DNA from: Serratia sp. DD3
GTDB lineage: Bacteria > Pseudomonadota > Gammaproteobacteria > Enterobacterales > Enterobacteriaceae
Direction: 5' to 3'
DNA: 64,000 nt
NCBI RefSeq assembly: GCF_000496755.2
Contig: NZ_AYKS02000100.1
Location: 25,053-89,052 of the forward strand
In this document: one piece after another, positions 30,692-44,256 of the stretch
Layout: every line of letters begins with the position of its first letter
Position numbering within the stretch: position 1 is the stretch's first letter
Translations under genes and position numbers: made by a program
The notes under the pieces: model-generated
What the model saw: only the letters and a program-made list of their open reading frames with translations
Databases searched by the model: none
Told to the model about the DNA's origin: nothing

Positions 30692-31621
30692 TTATTCCCC
30701 TGGGAACAGGAATGGATTGATGCTGCTACGTGCAAACCCCTCTTCTTCCATTCTGGCATCCAGCACCAGCGAGGCCAAATCATCAGCTACTGCCTCTACT
30801 TTTGGGTCCTTTTCCTGATAGAGAAGTTTCAGGTAGGTTCCACAATCGCCACAGCTTTCGGCTTTCACTGCGGCCTGTTCACTCTCTAATGACCAGTAGT
30901 TGAGATCGCGCGTTTGCTCGCAATTACTGCATTTCACCCGCACCACATGCCACTCACTTTCACACAGGTTGCAGTGCAGATAACGCAAACCATTCACAGT
31001 ACCAATATGCACCATACTGGACACCGGCATACTGCCGCAAACCGGGCAGAACTGACGCTGTTCACCATATTCGGCTCTGGCCTTACCCGGGATCAGGCTG
31101 GCCATTTGTGCCCAGTATAACGACAAAGCCGCCCAAAGGAACGGCGCTTTATCACTACCCACTTTGCCAAATTCCCCTTTTAGCAAGTGGTCGGCCATCT
31201 GTTCCAACTCATGGGATGAGGATTTTTCCAGGTTCTCCAGCACGGTCAAGACATGATCTTGCGCCTGTGGACGTAACTCGGCAATCAACGAAGTCAGGAG
31301 ATGGTGCCAGTGTTCACTGCGTGGATAAACGCTGATATCCAATGGCGGCTTGCCGCTGTTGGCGCTCTGCGTCAATGCCTGGTTAAGATCCAGTACCAAT
31401 GGATTATCGTGGCAAGCATTGTGCTGCGCCTGCGCGATACCGGCGGCAAAGTTAAGATAGTCGCCCAGAGGATGGTCTGTTGCCAGTTGGCGCAAACGCT
31501 CCGCTCGGCGAGTATAAAGGCTCTTCAAATTAGCGAAAAGTAACGGCGGAATAGTTTCCGCCGTTTTTGACTTCTCGCATGATGCTCCTAATTGATCTTT
31601 AGGAACGATGCGAATACTCAT
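30692..31621 (-). CDS. fdhE: Formate dehydrogenase accessory protein FdhE
   Basis: The 309-residue cytoplasmic protein has the same length as E. coli FdhE, needed to activate the respiratory formate dehydrogenases. Its rubredoxin-like metal site is seen as four cysteine pairs: CPVC near residue 187, CNLC, CSNC and CGDC. The start codon overlaps the fdoI stop (ATGA), so it is the fourth gene of fdoGHI-fdhE. Confidence 0.97.
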   Translation of the reverse strand: MSIRIVPKDQLGASCEKSKTAETIPPLLFANLKSLYTRRAERLRQLATDHPLGDYLNFAAGIAQAQHNACHDNPLVLDLNQALTQSANSGKPPLDISVYPRSEHWHHLLTSLIAELRPQAQDHVLTVLENLEKSSSHELEQMADHLLKGEFGKVGSDKAPFLWAALSLYWAQMASLIPGKARAEYGEQRQFCPVCGSMPVSSMVHIGTVNGLRYLHCNLCESEWHVVRVKCSNCEQTRDLNYWSLESEQAAVKAESCGDCGTYLKLLYQEKDPKVEAVADDLASLVLDARMEEEGFARSSINPFLFPGE

Positions 31622-32256
31622 CTGGGTTTATCTTCCTGTTGTTTTTCGCGGACCTCACGGTACCAGCGCGGATGATGTTTCTTGGCCCAGGCGGCAGGTA
31701 CCCAACCCTCGACCATGGCAGTAATGGTGCCTTTTACCCATAGCGCGGCGTAAATATGCACCATGATGACCATAATCAACGCCACAGCAGACAGCGAATG
31801 CACCAACAGTGCAATGCGGATCAACGGGATAGGGAACGATGGGGCAAAGTAAGGCCGCCAGATCACCACTCCCGTGGCCAGCAATAGCACCAGAAAGGTT
31901 ATTGCTGCCCAGAACACACACTTCTGGCCGAAATTATAGCGCCCGACATCACCCACTTCCTCATTCATCGCGATTTTGTGGATGTTTTTTGCCCAAACGA
32001 TATCTTCCCGGTTGAACAGGTTATGTCGCCAGTAACGCCGGAACATCAGCAAGAATGCCACGAACATAATCACCCCGACGAAAGGGTGAAGGATCCGTGC
32101 CAACTGCGGGGTACCGAAGATATTCATCAGCCAGTTAAAGGAGGGAAACATAAACCCCAACCCGCTGATGGCGGCAAAAATAAAGCAGAACGCCACAATC
32201 CAGTGGTTAATCCGCTCCGGCGCACTATAGCGCTGAATTGGCTTTTCCTTCCTCAT
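31618..32256 (-). CDS. fdoI: Formate dehydrogenase-O, cytochrome b556 subunit
   Basis: The 212-residue inner-membrane subunit (211 in E. coli) has four transmembrane helices and histidines for two b-type hemes ([37 protein letters not shown]). It passes electrons from FdoH to menaquinone or ubiquinone. It overlaps fdoH upstream and fdhE downstream by four bases each (ATGA). Confidence 0.96.
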   Translation of the reverse strand: MRKEKPIQRYSAPERINHWIVAFCFIFAAISGLGFMFPSFNWLMNIFGTPQLARILHPFVGVIMFVAFLLMFRRYWRHNLFNREDIVWAKNIHKIAMNEEVGDVGRYNFGQKCVFWAAITFLVLLLATGVVIWRPYFAPSFPIPLIRIALLVHSLSAVALIMVIMVHIYAALWVKGTITAMVEGWVPAAWAKKHHPRWYREVREKQQEDKPR

Positions 32257-33152
32257 TTGCGCGTCTCCTCATCATGCGGTTGCTCTGGCTCTTCCTCTTC
32301 GACGCGGTTTGGCCCTACGCCGACATAGTGGAAGATACTGGCGGCAAAGGTAACAGCAAAGCCGACAGCAGCCAGCGGCTTCCATACCCCTTTCCAGAAT
32401 TTAACCGCCGAGCTGATACTCGGGTCCTCTGGCAGGCCATGATACAACTGCGGCTTGTCAGCGTGATGCAAAACATACATCACATGCGTGCCGCCAACCC
32501 CTTGAGGATCGTACAGGCCCGCATTCTCGAAGCCGCGAGTTTTCAGCTCCTGAACACGTTCAGCCGCAATATCATGCATCGCCGCTTTGGTGCCGAAGTG
32601 AATCGCCCCGGTAGGACAGGTTTTCACACAGGCTGGCTCCTGGCCCACAACAACACGGTCAACACACAGGGTACATTTGTACACCCGGTTGTCTTCCGGA
32701 TTCATGCGCGGCACATCGAACGGACAACCCGCGATACAATAACCACAACCGATACAGTGTTCAGACTGGAAATCGACGATGCCATTCGCGTACTGGATGA
32801 TCGCCCCTTCTGCCGGACAGGACTTCAGGCAACCCGGATCGGCACAGTGCATGCAGCCATCCTTACGGATTAACCACTCCAACTTGCCGTGCTCCTCTAC
32901 TTCAGAGAAGCGCATCACCGTCCAGGATTTAGCCGTCAAATCGGCGGGGTTATCGTAAACCCCGACGTTATGACCGACCTCATCACGAATATCGTTCCAT
33001 TCAGAACAAGCTACCTGACAGGCTTTACAACCAATACAGGTGGTCACATCAATCAGCTTGCCCACTTCTTCCTGGTAATCACGCACCTGCGGAGCTGGTG
33101 TGAGGCCATTGGTCGCGGATTTACGAATGATGTCTTGAGATTGCATTGCCAT
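32253..33152 (-). CDS. fdoH: Formate dehydrogenase-O, iron-sulfur subunit
   Basis: The 299-residue subunit holds four [4Fe-4S] clusters. The cysteine groups are [42 protein letters not shown] and CTLCVDRV... CVKTCP. One C-terminal membrane helix ([20 protein letters not shown]) anchors it on the periplasmic face. The fdoG stop lies 12 bp upstream. Confidence 0.97.
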   Translation of the reverse strand: MAMQSQDIIRKSATNGLTPAPQVRDYQEEVGKLIDVTTCIGCKACQVACSEWNDIRDEVGHNVGVYDNPADLTAKSWTVMRFSEVEEHGKLEWLIRKDGCMHCADPGCLKSCPAEGAIIQYANGIVDFQSEHCIGCGYCIAGCPFDVPRMNPEDNRVYKCTLCVDRVVVGQEPACVKTCPTGAIHFGTKAAMHDIAAERVQELKTRGFENAGLYDPQGVGGTHVMYVLHHADKPQLYHGLPEDPSISSAVKFWKGVWKPLAAVGFAVTFAASIFHYVGVGPNRVEEEEPEQPHDEETRK

Positions 33153-33164
33153 AATTCGTCTCCG

Positions 33165-36100
33165 TTACACCTTTTCCACGTTAACCAGGAACGCCTTGAA
33201 TTCCGGCGTTTGCGTGTTGGCATCACCGACAAACGGCGTCAGTGTGTTGGCAAGGAAGCCCTTCTTCGCCACCCCTTCGTAACCCCAGTGAATAGGGATA
33301 CCGATGGTGTCCACATCCTGCCCATTCACCTGCAGTGTCCGGATACGTTTGGTCACCACCGCCTTGGCTTTGATATAGCCCCGGTTGGAACTGACTTTTA
33401 CCGTATCGCCATTCTTGATGCCTTTCTTCCCTGCCAGTTTCTCGCCAATTTCCACAAACTGTTCCGGCTGAGTAATCGCATTAATCAGTGAATGTTTGGT
33501 CCAGTAGTGGAAATGCTCGGTCAGACGATAGGTGGTACCGACATACGGGAACTTGTCAGATTTACCCATGGCCGCCAAGTCATCTTTAAACACCCGCGCA
33601 GCAGGGTTAGAGACCACGTTCGGGTGCAGCGGGTTAGTACCCAGTGGTGTTTCAAAGGGTTCATAGTGTTCAGGGAATGGCCCTTCCGCCATTTTGTCGA
33701 TGGCAAACAGGCGGCCCATCCCTTCCGGCTGCATGATAAATGGCCCAACATCGCTACCCGGTGCCGCAGCACTATAGTCAGGAATATCTATCCCGCTCCA
33801 TTTGGCACCATCCCACTCGATCAGTTGGCGCTTGGCATCCCACGGTTTACCAGCAGGATCGGCGGAGGCACGGTTATACAGAATGCGACGGTTGAGTGGC
33901 CAAGCCCAGGCCCAGCCCAAGGTATTACCGAGACCGGAAGGATCAGCATTATCGCGACGAGCCATCTGGTTACCCGCAGGGGTCCAACTACCGGTAAAGA
34001 TCCAGCAACCACTGGCAGTAGAACCATCATCACGCAAGTGTGCGAAGGTGCTCAGTTGCTCACCCTTCTTCGCTAACACTTTACCATCAGGATCGAGCAC
34101 ATCGGCCAACGCACGGCCATTGCTCTCCATTGCCACTTCTTCCGGCTCTGGATTTTCTGGCGTGAGATAATCCCAGCTCATGTTCAGCACTTGCTCTGGT
34201 ACGGCCCCGCCCTCACTCTGGTACATTTCGCGCAGGCGTGTAAACAACCCAGCCAAAATTTGACCATCGTTCAGTGCTTGCCCCGGGGCATCAGCCCCTT
34301 TCCAGTGCCACTGTAACCAGCGACCTGAGTTAACAATCGAACCTCTTTCCTCTGCAAAGCAGGTTGATGGCAAGCGGAACACCTCGGTCTGAATCTTGGA
34401 CGGATCCACATCATTAAATTCGCCGTGATTCTGCCAGAAGTTGGCGGTTTCAGTATTCAGCGGATCAATGGTGACCAGGTACTTCAATTTAGCCAGCGAA
34501 GAGACGATTTTGTGCTTGTTCGGGAAGGACGCCACCGGGTTGAAGCCTTGGCAAATATAACCGTTGACCAACCCTTTCGACATCATTTCAAAGTACTGCA
34601 GTACGTCGTAGCCTTTGTCCCATTTGGGCAACCAGTCAAAGCCCCAGTTGTTCTCCTTCTGCGCTTTATCGCCATAGAAGCTCTTCATCAGGCTGACAAA
34701 GAATTTGGGATAGTTGCCCCAATAGTTTACTTGACCAGGCAGCAGCGCCTTCGGCGTGTTGGCTTTCAGATAGCTGTCGAGGTCAGTGTGTTTTTCAGAA
34801 GGCAGGCTCAAATAACCCGGTAGGCTTTGTGACAACAGGCCCAGATCCGTCAACCCCTGAATATTGGAGTGACCACGCAGTGCGTTCACACCGCCACCCG
34901 CCATACCCATATTGCCGAGCAGCAATTGGATCATCGCCATGGTACGGATGTTCTGCGACCCCACGGAGTGCTGTGTCCAACCCAAGGCGTACAGGAACGA
35001 AGCGGTTTTATTCGGGCTACTGGTTTCTGCGATATATTCACAAACCTTAAGGAAATCCTCGGTTGGCGTTCCGCAGATATTGGTCACCACCTCAGGCGTA
35101 TAACGGCTGACGTGCTGTTTCAGCATATTCCATACGCAACGTGGATCTTGCAATGTGATATCACGCTTGGCAAAACCGTTCTCGTCGAGTTGGTAGTTCC
35201 AAGTGGTTTTATCGTACTTGCGATGTTCCGCGTCATAACCACTAAACAAACCGTCGTCAAAGCTGAAATCTTCCCGCACCAGCAAGCTGGCATTGGTATA
35301 AGCATTAACGTATTCACGGTTAATTTTGTTGTTATTGATCAGGTACAACAACACCCCTGACAAGAAGGCAATGTCAGTACCGGAACGAATCGGCGTGTAG
35401 AAATCCGCTACGGATGCGGTACGGGTAAAGCGCGGATCAATGACGATCAGCTTGGCTTTATTATGAATCTTGGCTTCCATTGCCCAGCGGAACCCCACTG
35501 GATGCGCTTCTGCCGCGTTCCCCCCCATAACGATAATTAAGTCGGCGTTCTTGATATCAACCCAGTGGTTGGTCATCGCACCGCGACCAAATGTTGGAGC
35601 AAGACTTGCTACCGTTGGTCCGTGTCAAACACGCGCTTGATTATCTACGGCAAGCATGCCGAGAGAGCGACTAAATTTTTGTGTCAGGTATCCGGTTTCA
35701 TTGCTGGAAGCCGAAGCGCACAGCATGCCCGTGGTCAACCAGCGGTTAACCGTTACCCCTTGGTCATTGGTTTTAACGAAGTTGGCGTCCCGGTCTGCTT
35801 TCATCAATTTGGCGATGCGGGTGAAGGCATCATCCCAACTGATACGTTGCCATTTATCAGAGCCAGCAGCGCGATATTCCGGGTATTGGAGACGGCTTTC
35901 GCTGTGGATAAAATCCACCAGCCCTGCACCTTTCGGGCAAAGTGCCCCACGGTTTACCGGGTGGTCCGGATCCCCTTCGATATGGAAGATACTCTCTTTG
36001 GCGTTTTTAGCGCCATCACCTAGGCTGTACATCAACAGCCCGCAGCCGACGGAACAATACGTACAGGTATTACGGGTTTCACGGGCGCGCAGCAGTTTGT

Positions 36101-36212
36101 ACTGCCGAGTCTCCGCTAACGCCGCTGCCGGGCTAAAGCCCAACGCAGCAACCGTCGTTCCTGCCATACCGCCAGCGCAGATCTTAAAGAACTGCCTTCT
36201 GCTGACCTGCAT
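33165..36212 (-). CDS. fdoG: Formate dehydrogenase-O, selenocysteine catalytic subunit
   Basis: This is one 1015-residue selenoprotein (1016 in E. coli), not two ORFs. The frame is interrupted only by TGA at 35627-35625, codon 196, in the context NQARV-U-HGPTVA, where FdoG has selenocysteine. A twin-arginine signal (SRRQFFKI) sends it to the periplasm. Cysteines in CTYCSVGCG ligate a [4Fe-4S] cluster, and the rest binds bis-MGD molybdenum. It oxidises formate to CO2. It is the first gene of fdoGHI-fdhE, with selA-selB directly downstream and fdhD divergent. Confidence 0.97.
35585..35627 (-). promoter_or_regulatory. Sec UGA codon and SECIS hairpin of fdoG
   Basis: Immediately after the UGA (35627-35625), GACCAA (plus 35615-35620) pairs with TTGGTC (35585-35590). 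The apical part contains AGCAAGTCTTGCT, close to the E. coli fdoG/fdnG SECIS with its loop GUCU. This hairpin recruits SelB to decode UGA as Sec. Confidence 0.9.
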
Positions 36213-36372
36213 GGGGGTCTCCTTTCACTCGTGTTGTCACATTGTTTCAAATGGCGCTTCCTCTCCCAAAGCGGGAAGCGCTAGAATCACTACCTGTTAT
36301 GTTTGGCTTGGCCTGAAACGCTGGGATAATACCATAGCGTTCATCGGGTTGTTACAAACAGGTGCTAATTAA

Positions 36373-37200
36373 GTGAACAATTCAGAACAAGAACAACCCA
36401 CAAATGAGAGCACTCTCACAGGCTTGTCCCAAGTCCCGGTCTATCAACGGGGGCAACTCAGCACAATGCAGCAAGATTGGCTGGCGGAAGAGGTGCCGGT
36501 TGCACTGGTCTATAACGGTATTTCTCACGTAGTCATGATGTGCACCCCAAAAGATCTGGAGGCATTCGCTCTGGGTTTTTCCCTGTCAGAAGGCATTATC
36601 GATTCACCACGGGATATCTACAGTATAGAGATTAATCCCACCTGCAGTGGTCTAGAAGTGCAAATAGAGCTCTCCAGCCGCCGTTTTGCTGGCTTGAAAG
36701 AACGGCGGCGCGCCATGGCGGGTCGTACCGGTTGCGGGGTTTGTGGCATCGAGCAGTTAGCAGATATCTTCCGCCCCGTCACACCGCTGCCCTTCACGCA
36801 AACCTTCTCCTTGGCTAATCTCGACCATGCCCTTGGGCAACTGCGCCAGGTGCAAAACGTTGGGCAACTGACCGGTTGTACCCATGCCGCCAGTTGGATC
36901 TCGCCACAGGGTGAATTGTTGGGAGGGTGCGAAGACGTTGGCCGCCATGTGGCGCTGGACAAGATGCTCGGTATGCGCGCCAGACAAGGGTGGCAACAAG
37001 GGGCGATCCTGGTTTCCAGCCGAGCAAGCTATGAAATGGTGCAAAAATCTGCCATATGTGGTGCCGAGATTTTATTTGTCGTCTCTGCCGCCACGTCACT
37101 GGCGGTGGAAATAGCAGAACGCAGCAATCTAACTCTGGTTGGCTTTAGTAAGCCTGGTCGGGCCACGGTGTTTACTCATCCGCAGCGCCTCACCGATTAA
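36373..37200 (+). CDS. fdhD: Formate dehydrogenase sulfurtransferase FdhD
   Basis: The 275-residue protein passes sulfur from IscS to the bis-MGD cofactor of formate dehydrogenases. The CxxC motif with the sulfur-carrying cysteine is [12 protein letters not shown] near residue 120. The start is GTG at 36373, giving MNNSEQEQ. It is divergent from fdoG across 160 bp, as in E. coli, and is followed by yiiM. Confidence 0.97.
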   Translation: MNNSEQEQPTNESTLTGLSQVPVYQRGQLSTMQQDWLAEEVPVALVYNGISHVVMMCTPKDLEAFALGFSLSEGIIDSPRDIYSIEINPTCSGLEVQIELSSRRFAGLKERRRAMAGRTGCGVCGIEQLADIFRPVTPLPFTQTFSLANLDHALGQLRQVQNVGQLTGCTHAASWISPQGELLGGCEDVGRHVALDKMLGMRARQGWQQGAILVSSRASYEMVQKSAICGAEILFVVSAATSLAVEIAERSNLTLVGFSKPGRATVFTHPQRLTD

Positions 37201-37235
37201 TTGGAAGACTTTTCACGACGATGACGGAGGCCATC

Positions 37236-37928
37236 ATGTATCACCCAGACGTTTACCTTGGTCCTATACAACCCTATGAAGGTCGAACCAGTGCCATTGC
37301 TAAACGGCTGGTGGAAGGCGTAATAAATCTCACGCCATTAGGCCTGGAAGGGGATGAACAGGCAGAAAAAATTCACCATGGTGGCCCTGATCGTGCGCTA
37401 TGCCACTACCCAAGAGAGCATTACGCCCATTGGCGTGATCAGTTCCCCGCTCAGGCGGAGCAGTTCTGCGCACCCGCCTTTGGCGAAAATATTTCTACTC
37501 TTGGTTTAACCGAACAAAACGTGTTTATGGGGGATATTTTCCGGTGGGGTAAAGCATTGATTCAGGTGACGCAGCCACGTTCCCCTTGCTTCAAGCTCAA
37601 CGACCATTTGGCTATCAATGATATCTCCGTGTTAATGCAGCAAACTGGCCGCTGTGGTTGGCTATACCGTGTGGTTTCTGCGGGTACCGTCAGTGGTGAT
37701 CAGCCACTGGAACTGGTCGTGCGCAATAGCGATGTTTCCGTCGCGCAAGCCACCGGCATTGCCTGGCATATGCCATTTGACGAAGAGCAGTATCGTCGCC
37801 TACTGGCAGTGTCGGGGCTTTCCGCCAGTTGGAGCAAAACCCTAGTGGCACGCATCACCCGCGGAGCAATAGAAGATTTTAACTACCGTCTATTAGGTCA
37901 CTCAGCAAACCAAAATATTGCCGTCTAA
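37236..37928 (+). CDS. yiiM: MOSC-domain protein YiiM (6-hydroxylaminopurine resistance)
   Basis: The 230-residue MOSC-domain protein resembles E. coli YiiM (224 residues), a molybdenum-cofactor enzyme that reduces N-hydroxylated bases such as 6-hydroxylaminopurine. GLEGDEQAEKIHHGGPDRA and the QVTQPRSPCFKLN segment with the likely Mo-ligand Cys are conserved. I start it at ATG 37236 because GGAGG ends 5 bp upstream; a start at 37221 would precede that site. Its place next to fdhD links it to molybdo-enzyme biology. Confidence 0.93.
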   Translation: MYHPDVYLGPIQPYEGRTSAIAKRLVEGVINLTPLGLEGDEQAEKIHHGGPDRALCHYPREHYAHWRDQFPAQAEQFCAPAFGENISTLGLTEQNVFMGDIFRWGKALIQVTQPRSPCFKLNDHLAINDISVLMQQTGRCGWLYRVVSAGTVSGDQPLELVVRNSDVSVAQATGIAWHMPFDEEQYRRLLAVSGLSASWSKTLVARITRGAIEDFNYRLLGHSANQNIAV

Positions 37929-37936
37929 TGGACAAC

Positions 37937-37959
37937 CTGGCTCTGCTACGCAGAGCCAG
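37937..37959. terminator. Hairpin between yiiM and yibL
   Basis: CTGGCTCTGC and GCAGAGCCAG form a perfect 10-bp stem with a TAC loop between convergent genes. There is no clear U tract. Confidence 0.6.
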
Positions 37960-37965
37960 TCAAAT

Positions 37966-38328
37966 TCAAAACGCTTTTTGGGCGTAGCCAGTAACCACTT
38001 TCAGCCCCATCTCACGGCCTAATGCCGTCATGGGATGCACCACGATCAGGCCTCGGGCACTTTTCTTCAATGCCCCCATATCAGCTTGCTCTTTCTTGGT
38101 AATTTCGCGGCTGAATGGTAACTGGCTCAACTTCTGCGCTTCTGTGCTCAGTTTTTCAACACGCACATTTTTCAAGCGCTCAATCTCTGCTGCCAGTTTC
38201 TCTTTTTCTTTGCTGTGTTGTGCAATCAGCTCTGGATTACCTCGTTGGATCACCAGGGTGTCTTTATGGTTCAAAGCATCCAGTTGGTCACTCAGGCGCT
38301 TAATCTCTGCCTTTTCTTTCTCTTTCAT
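37966..38328 (-). CDS. yibL: Ribosome-associated protein YibL (DUF2810)
   Basis: The 120-residue protein has the same length as E. coli YibL, which copurifies with ribosomes and has no established role. It is highly charged. The first 75 residues, starting [18 protein letters not shown], look like a coiled coil. The C-terminal block [19 protein letters not shown] and [13 protein letters not shown] is nearly identical. I start it at ATG 38328; the in-frame ATG at 38382 would translate the dispersed repeat. In E. coli yibL lies elsewhere, so its pairing with ligB is local. Confidence 0.92.
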   Translation of the reverse strand: MKEKEKAEIKRLSDQLDALNHKDTLVIQRGNPELIAQHSKEKEKLAAEIERLKNVRVEKLSTEAQKLSQLPFSREITKKEQADMGALKKSARGLIVVHPMTALGREMGLKVVTGYAQKAF

Positions 38329-38348
38329 CTCGTTGGCCTGTTTTGTGT

Positions 38349-38380
38349 TATACCCAGGTTCATTCAAGTTGCTGGCCAGC
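38349..38380. repeat. Dispersed repeat fragment between yibL and ligB
   Basis: TTATACCCAGGTTCATTCAA followed by GTTGCTGGCCAGC carries the head motif and TTGC core of the repeat family seen across this window. It fills almost all of the 54-bp gap between yibL and ligB. Confidence 0.55.
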
Positions 38381-38382
38381 AT

Positions 38383-41092
<2,710 letters not shown>

Positions 41093-41146
41093 AGACAGTT
41101 TCAGTATTATGCCCAATCTTTTCGTCACCTGTGGAGTAGCACAAAT

Positions 41147-41422
41147 ATGGCACGCGTAACTGTTCAAGACGCTGTAGAGAAAATTGGTAACCGTTTTGAC
41201 CTGGTATTGGTCGCTGCTCGTCGGGCGCGTCAAATCCAGACCGGTGGTAAAGATGCTCTGGTACCTGAAGAGAATGATAAGTACACCGTTATCGCTCTGC
41301 GCGAAATCGAAGAAGGTCTGATCAACAATAAGATCCTTGATGTCCGTGAGCGCCAGGAGCAGCAAGAACAAGAAGCCGCAGAGATCCAAGCGGTGACCGC
41401 AATTGCTGAAGGTCGTCGTTAA
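41147..41422 (+). CDS. rpoZ: RNA polymerase omega subunit
   Basis: The 91-residue subunit has the same length as E. coli omega. [20 protein letters not shown] is conserved. It helps assemble beta' and completes one of the ppGpp-binding sites of RNA polymerase, fitting its position before spoT. The stop lies 18 bp from the spoT start. Confidence 0.98.
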   Translation: MARVTVQDAVEKIGNRFDLVLVAARRARQIQTGGKDALVPEENDKYTVIALREIEEGLINNKILDVRERQEQQEQEAAEIQAVTAIAEGRR

Positions 41423-41440
41423 TTAGACTGCGAGTCTGCC

Positions 41441-43552
41441 TTGTATCTGTTTGAAAGCCTGAATCAACTGATTCAACGTTACTTGCCTGAGGAGCAGATT
41501 AAGCAGCTCGGGCAGGCCTATCTGGTTGCACGTGATGCTCACGAGGGGCAGACACGCTCCAGTGGTGAGCCCTATATCACCCACCCTGTTGCTGTGGCCT
41601 GTATTCTGGCAGAAATGCGCCTCGACCATGAGACGCTAATGGCCGCGCTATTGCACGATGTCATTGAAGATACCTCTGCCACTTATCAGGACATGGAACA
41701 ACTGTTCGGCAAAAGCGTTGCCGAACTGGTTGAAGGGGTGTCCAAACTGGATAAGTTAAAATTCCAGAACAAGAAAGAAGCGCAGGCGGAAAACTTCCGC
41801 AAAATGATCATGGCGATGGTGCAGGATATTCGTGTCGTGCTGATCAAGCTGGCAGACCGTACCCACAACATGCGCACCCTGGGTTCACTACGCCCAGACA
41901 AACGGCGGCGCATCGCCCGTGAAACACTGGAAATTTATAGTCCTCTGGCTCACCGCCTGGGGATCCACCACCTGAAAACCGAACTGGAAGAGTTGGGTTT
42001 TGAAGCGCTGTACCCGAACCGCTATCGGGTCATCAAAGAAGTGGTGAAATCCGCCCGGGGTAACCGTAAAGAGATGATCCAGAAAATCCTCTCTGAAATC
42101 GAAGGGCGTTTGACTGAAGCTGGTATTCCCTGCCGGGTTAGTGGGCGGGAAAAACACCTCTACTCCATCTACTGCAAGATGCACCTGAAAGAGCAGCGGT
42201 TCCATTCCATTATGGATATCTATGCTTTCCGGGTGATCGTGAAAGAAGTAGACACCTGTTACCGGGTGCTAGGGCAGGCACATAGCCTGTATAAACCGCG
42301 CCCTGGTCGGGTCAAAGACTATATCGCCATCCCCAAGGCTAACGGCTATCAATCACTGCATACTTCATTAATCGGCCCACATGGTGTGCCGGTTGAGGTG
42401 CAAATCCGTACCGAAGATATGGAGCAGATGGCTGAGATGGGGGTTGCTGCGCACTGGGCTTATAAGGAAAAAGGCGAATCTACCGGCACGACGGCGCAAA
42501 TCCGTGCCCAACGCTGGATGCAGAGCTTACTTGAGCTACAACAGAGTGCAGGCAGTTCGTTTGAATTTATTGAAAGTGTAAAATCCGATCTGTTCCCAGA
42601 TGAAATTTACGTTTTCACGCCAGAAGGCCGCATTGTTGAATTACCCGCCGGAGCGACCCCGGTAGATTTTGCCTACGCAGTGCATACCGATATCGGTCAT
42701 GCTTGTGTCGGTGCACGGGTTGATCGCCAGCCCTATCCATTATCGCAATCCCTGCACAGTGGTCAGACCGTCGAGGTGATTACCGCGCCCGGTGCTCGGC
42801 CTAATGCCGCTTGGTTGAATTTTGTTGTCAGTTCAAAAGCGCGGGCGAAAATCCGCCAGATGCTGAAAAACCTCAAGCGCGATGATTCCGTCAGTCTGGG
42901 GCGTCGTTTGCTTAACCATGCGCTCGGTGGCAGTCGCAAACTGGCTGAAGTGCCACAAGAAAATATCCAGCATGAACTGGAGCGCATGAAACTGGCCACC
43001 CTGGACGATCTCCTGGCTGAAATTGGCCTCGGTAATGCTATGAGCGTGGTAGTGGCAAAGAATCTGCAAGGGGATCACTCCAGCTTGGGCATTTTTTCCA
43101 ATAACGTGCGCAATCTATCCATTAAAGGTGCCGATGGCGTCTTGATCACCTTTGCCAAATGCTGCCGACCGATTCCTGGTGATCCAATTATTGCTCATGT
43201 CAGCCCAGGCAAAGGTTTGGTGATCCACCATGAATCCTGCCGCAATATCCGTGGCTACCAGAAAGAACCGGAAAAGTTCATGGCGGTAGAGTGGGATATG
43301 AAGGCTGAGCAGGAGTTTATTGCAGAAATCAAGGTAGACATGTTCAACCATCAAGGTGCATTGGCCAGCCTGACCGCCGCTATCAATGCTGCCGGCTCGA
43401 ACATTCAAAGCCTGAATACTGAAGAGCGAGATGGCCGGGTCTACAGCGCTTTTATCCGTTTAACCACGCGTGATCGCGTCCATTTGGCAAATATTATGCG
43501 CAAGATCCGTATTATGCCGGATGTGATTAAAGTTACCCGTAATAGAAACTAG
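41441..43552 (+). CDS. spoT: Bifunctional (p)ppGpp synthetase/hydrolase SpoT
   Basis: The 703-residue RelA/SpoT-family enzyme has an N-terminal HD hydrolase (HDVIEDT near residue 72), a weak synthetase domain (RVKDYIAIPKANGYQSLHTS near residue 290), a TGS domain (IYVFTPEGRIVELPAGATP near residue 388) and a C-terminal ACT domain. The start is TTG at 41441, giving MYLFESLNQLIQ; E. coli spoT also uses TTG. A short variable segment near residue 550 (QGDHSSLGIFSNNVRNL) differs from E. coli. Confidence 0.98.
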   Translation: MYLFESLNQLIQRYLPEEQIKQLGQAYLVARDAHEGQTRSSGEPYITHPVAVACILAEMRLDHETLMAALLHDVIEDTSATYQDMEQLFGKSVAELVEGVSKLDKLKFQNKKEAQAENFRKMIMAMVQDIRVVLIKLADRTHNMRTLGSLRPDKRRRIARETLEIYSPLAHRLGIHHLKTELEELGFEALYPNRYRVIKEVVKSARGNRKEMIQKILSEIEGRLTEAGIPCRVSGREKHLYSIYCKMHLKEQRFHSIMDIYAFRVIVKEVDTCYRVLGQAHSLYKPRPGRVKDYIAIPKANGYQSLHTSLIGPHGVPVEVQIRTEDMEQMAEMGVAAHWAYKEKGESTGTTAQIRAQRWMQSLLELQQSAGSSFEFIESVKSDLFPDEIYVFTPEGRIVELPAGATPVDFAYAVHTDIGHACVGARVDRQPYPLSQSLHSGQTVEVITAPGARPNAAWLNFVVSSKARAKIRQMLKNLKRDDSVSLGRRLLNHALGGSRKLAEVPQENIQHELERMKLATLDDLLAEIGLGNAMSVVVAKNLQGDHSSLGIFSNNVRNLSIKGADGVLITFAKCCRPIPGDPIIAHVSPGKGLVIHHESCRNIRGYQKEPEKFMAVEWDMKAEQEFIAEIKVDMFNHQGALASLTAAINAAGSNIQSLNTEERDGRVYSAFIRLTTRDRVHLANIMRKIRIMPDVIKVTRNRN

Positions 43553-43557
43553 CGCTT

Positions 43558-44256
43558 ATGAGCCCTGAACGCTATGCGCGGATTCGTCAAATGCTGGCTA
43601 CTCGGCAGCCTGATCTGACCATCTGCCTGGAACAGGTTCACAAACCCCATAACGTCTCCGCAATTATACGGACTGCCGATGCCGTTGGCGTGCACCAGTT
43701 GCATGCCATCTGGCCTACCCCGCGCATGCGAACCCTGGTTTCCTCAGCCGCTGGCAGTAACAGTTGGGTCAATATAAAAACGCACCCCTCGATTAACCAG
43801 GCCGTTTCACACCTAAAAGATCAGGGGATGCAAATCCTGGCAACTCACCTGTCAGACCGTGCTGTTGATTTCCGTGAAATAGACTATACACGCCCAACCT
43901 GCATACTGCTGGGGCAGGAAAAAACCGGCATTACTGAACAGGCGCTGGCCTTGGCTGATCAGGACATCATCATCCCCATGATCGGTATGGTGCAGTCTTT
44001 AAATGTTTCTGTGGCTGCAGCATTGATTCTGTATGAAGCGCAGCGACAACGGCAAAATGCCGGTTTGTATCACCGTGAACAGAGTGCATTGGATGCGCAA
44101 GAGCAACAACGCTTGCTGTTTGAGGGCGGTTATCCCGTGTTGGCCAATGTGGCTAAACGCAAAGGGCTACCACGCCCACATATTGACGAACAGGGCCAGG
44201 TGGTTGCCAGCGCTGAATGGTGGGCAACCATGCAGGCGACAACGGTACGCCGATGA
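43558..44256 (+). CDS. trmH: tRNA (guanosine-2'-O)-methyltransferase TrmH
   Basis: The 232-residue SPOUT methyltransferase makes 2'-O-methylguanosine 18 in the D loop of several tRNAs. Motif 1 has NVSAIIRTADAVG, motif 2 LLGQEKTGIT and motif 3 MVQSLNVSVAAALILYEAQR. It starts 5 bp after the spoT stop and its stop overlaps the recG start (ATGA). Confidence 0.97.
   Translation: MSPERYARIRQMLATRQPDLTICLEQVHKPHNVSAIIRTADAVGVHQLHAIWPTPRMRTLVSSAAGSNSWVNIKTHPSINQAVSHLKDQGMQILATHLSDRAVDFREIDYTRPTCILLGQEKTGITEQALALADQDIIIPMIGMVQSLNVSVAAALILYEAQRQRQNAGLYHREQSALDAQEQQRLLFEGGYPVLANVAKRKGLPRPHIDEQGQVVASAEWWATMQATTVRR

Noticed and set aside
33165..36212. Two adjacent ORFs looking like a split formate dehydrogenase (pseudogene or frameshift).
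   Set aside because: Both parts are in the same frame and separated by one TGA at the known Sec codon, followed by a SECIS hairpin. It is one selenoprotein.
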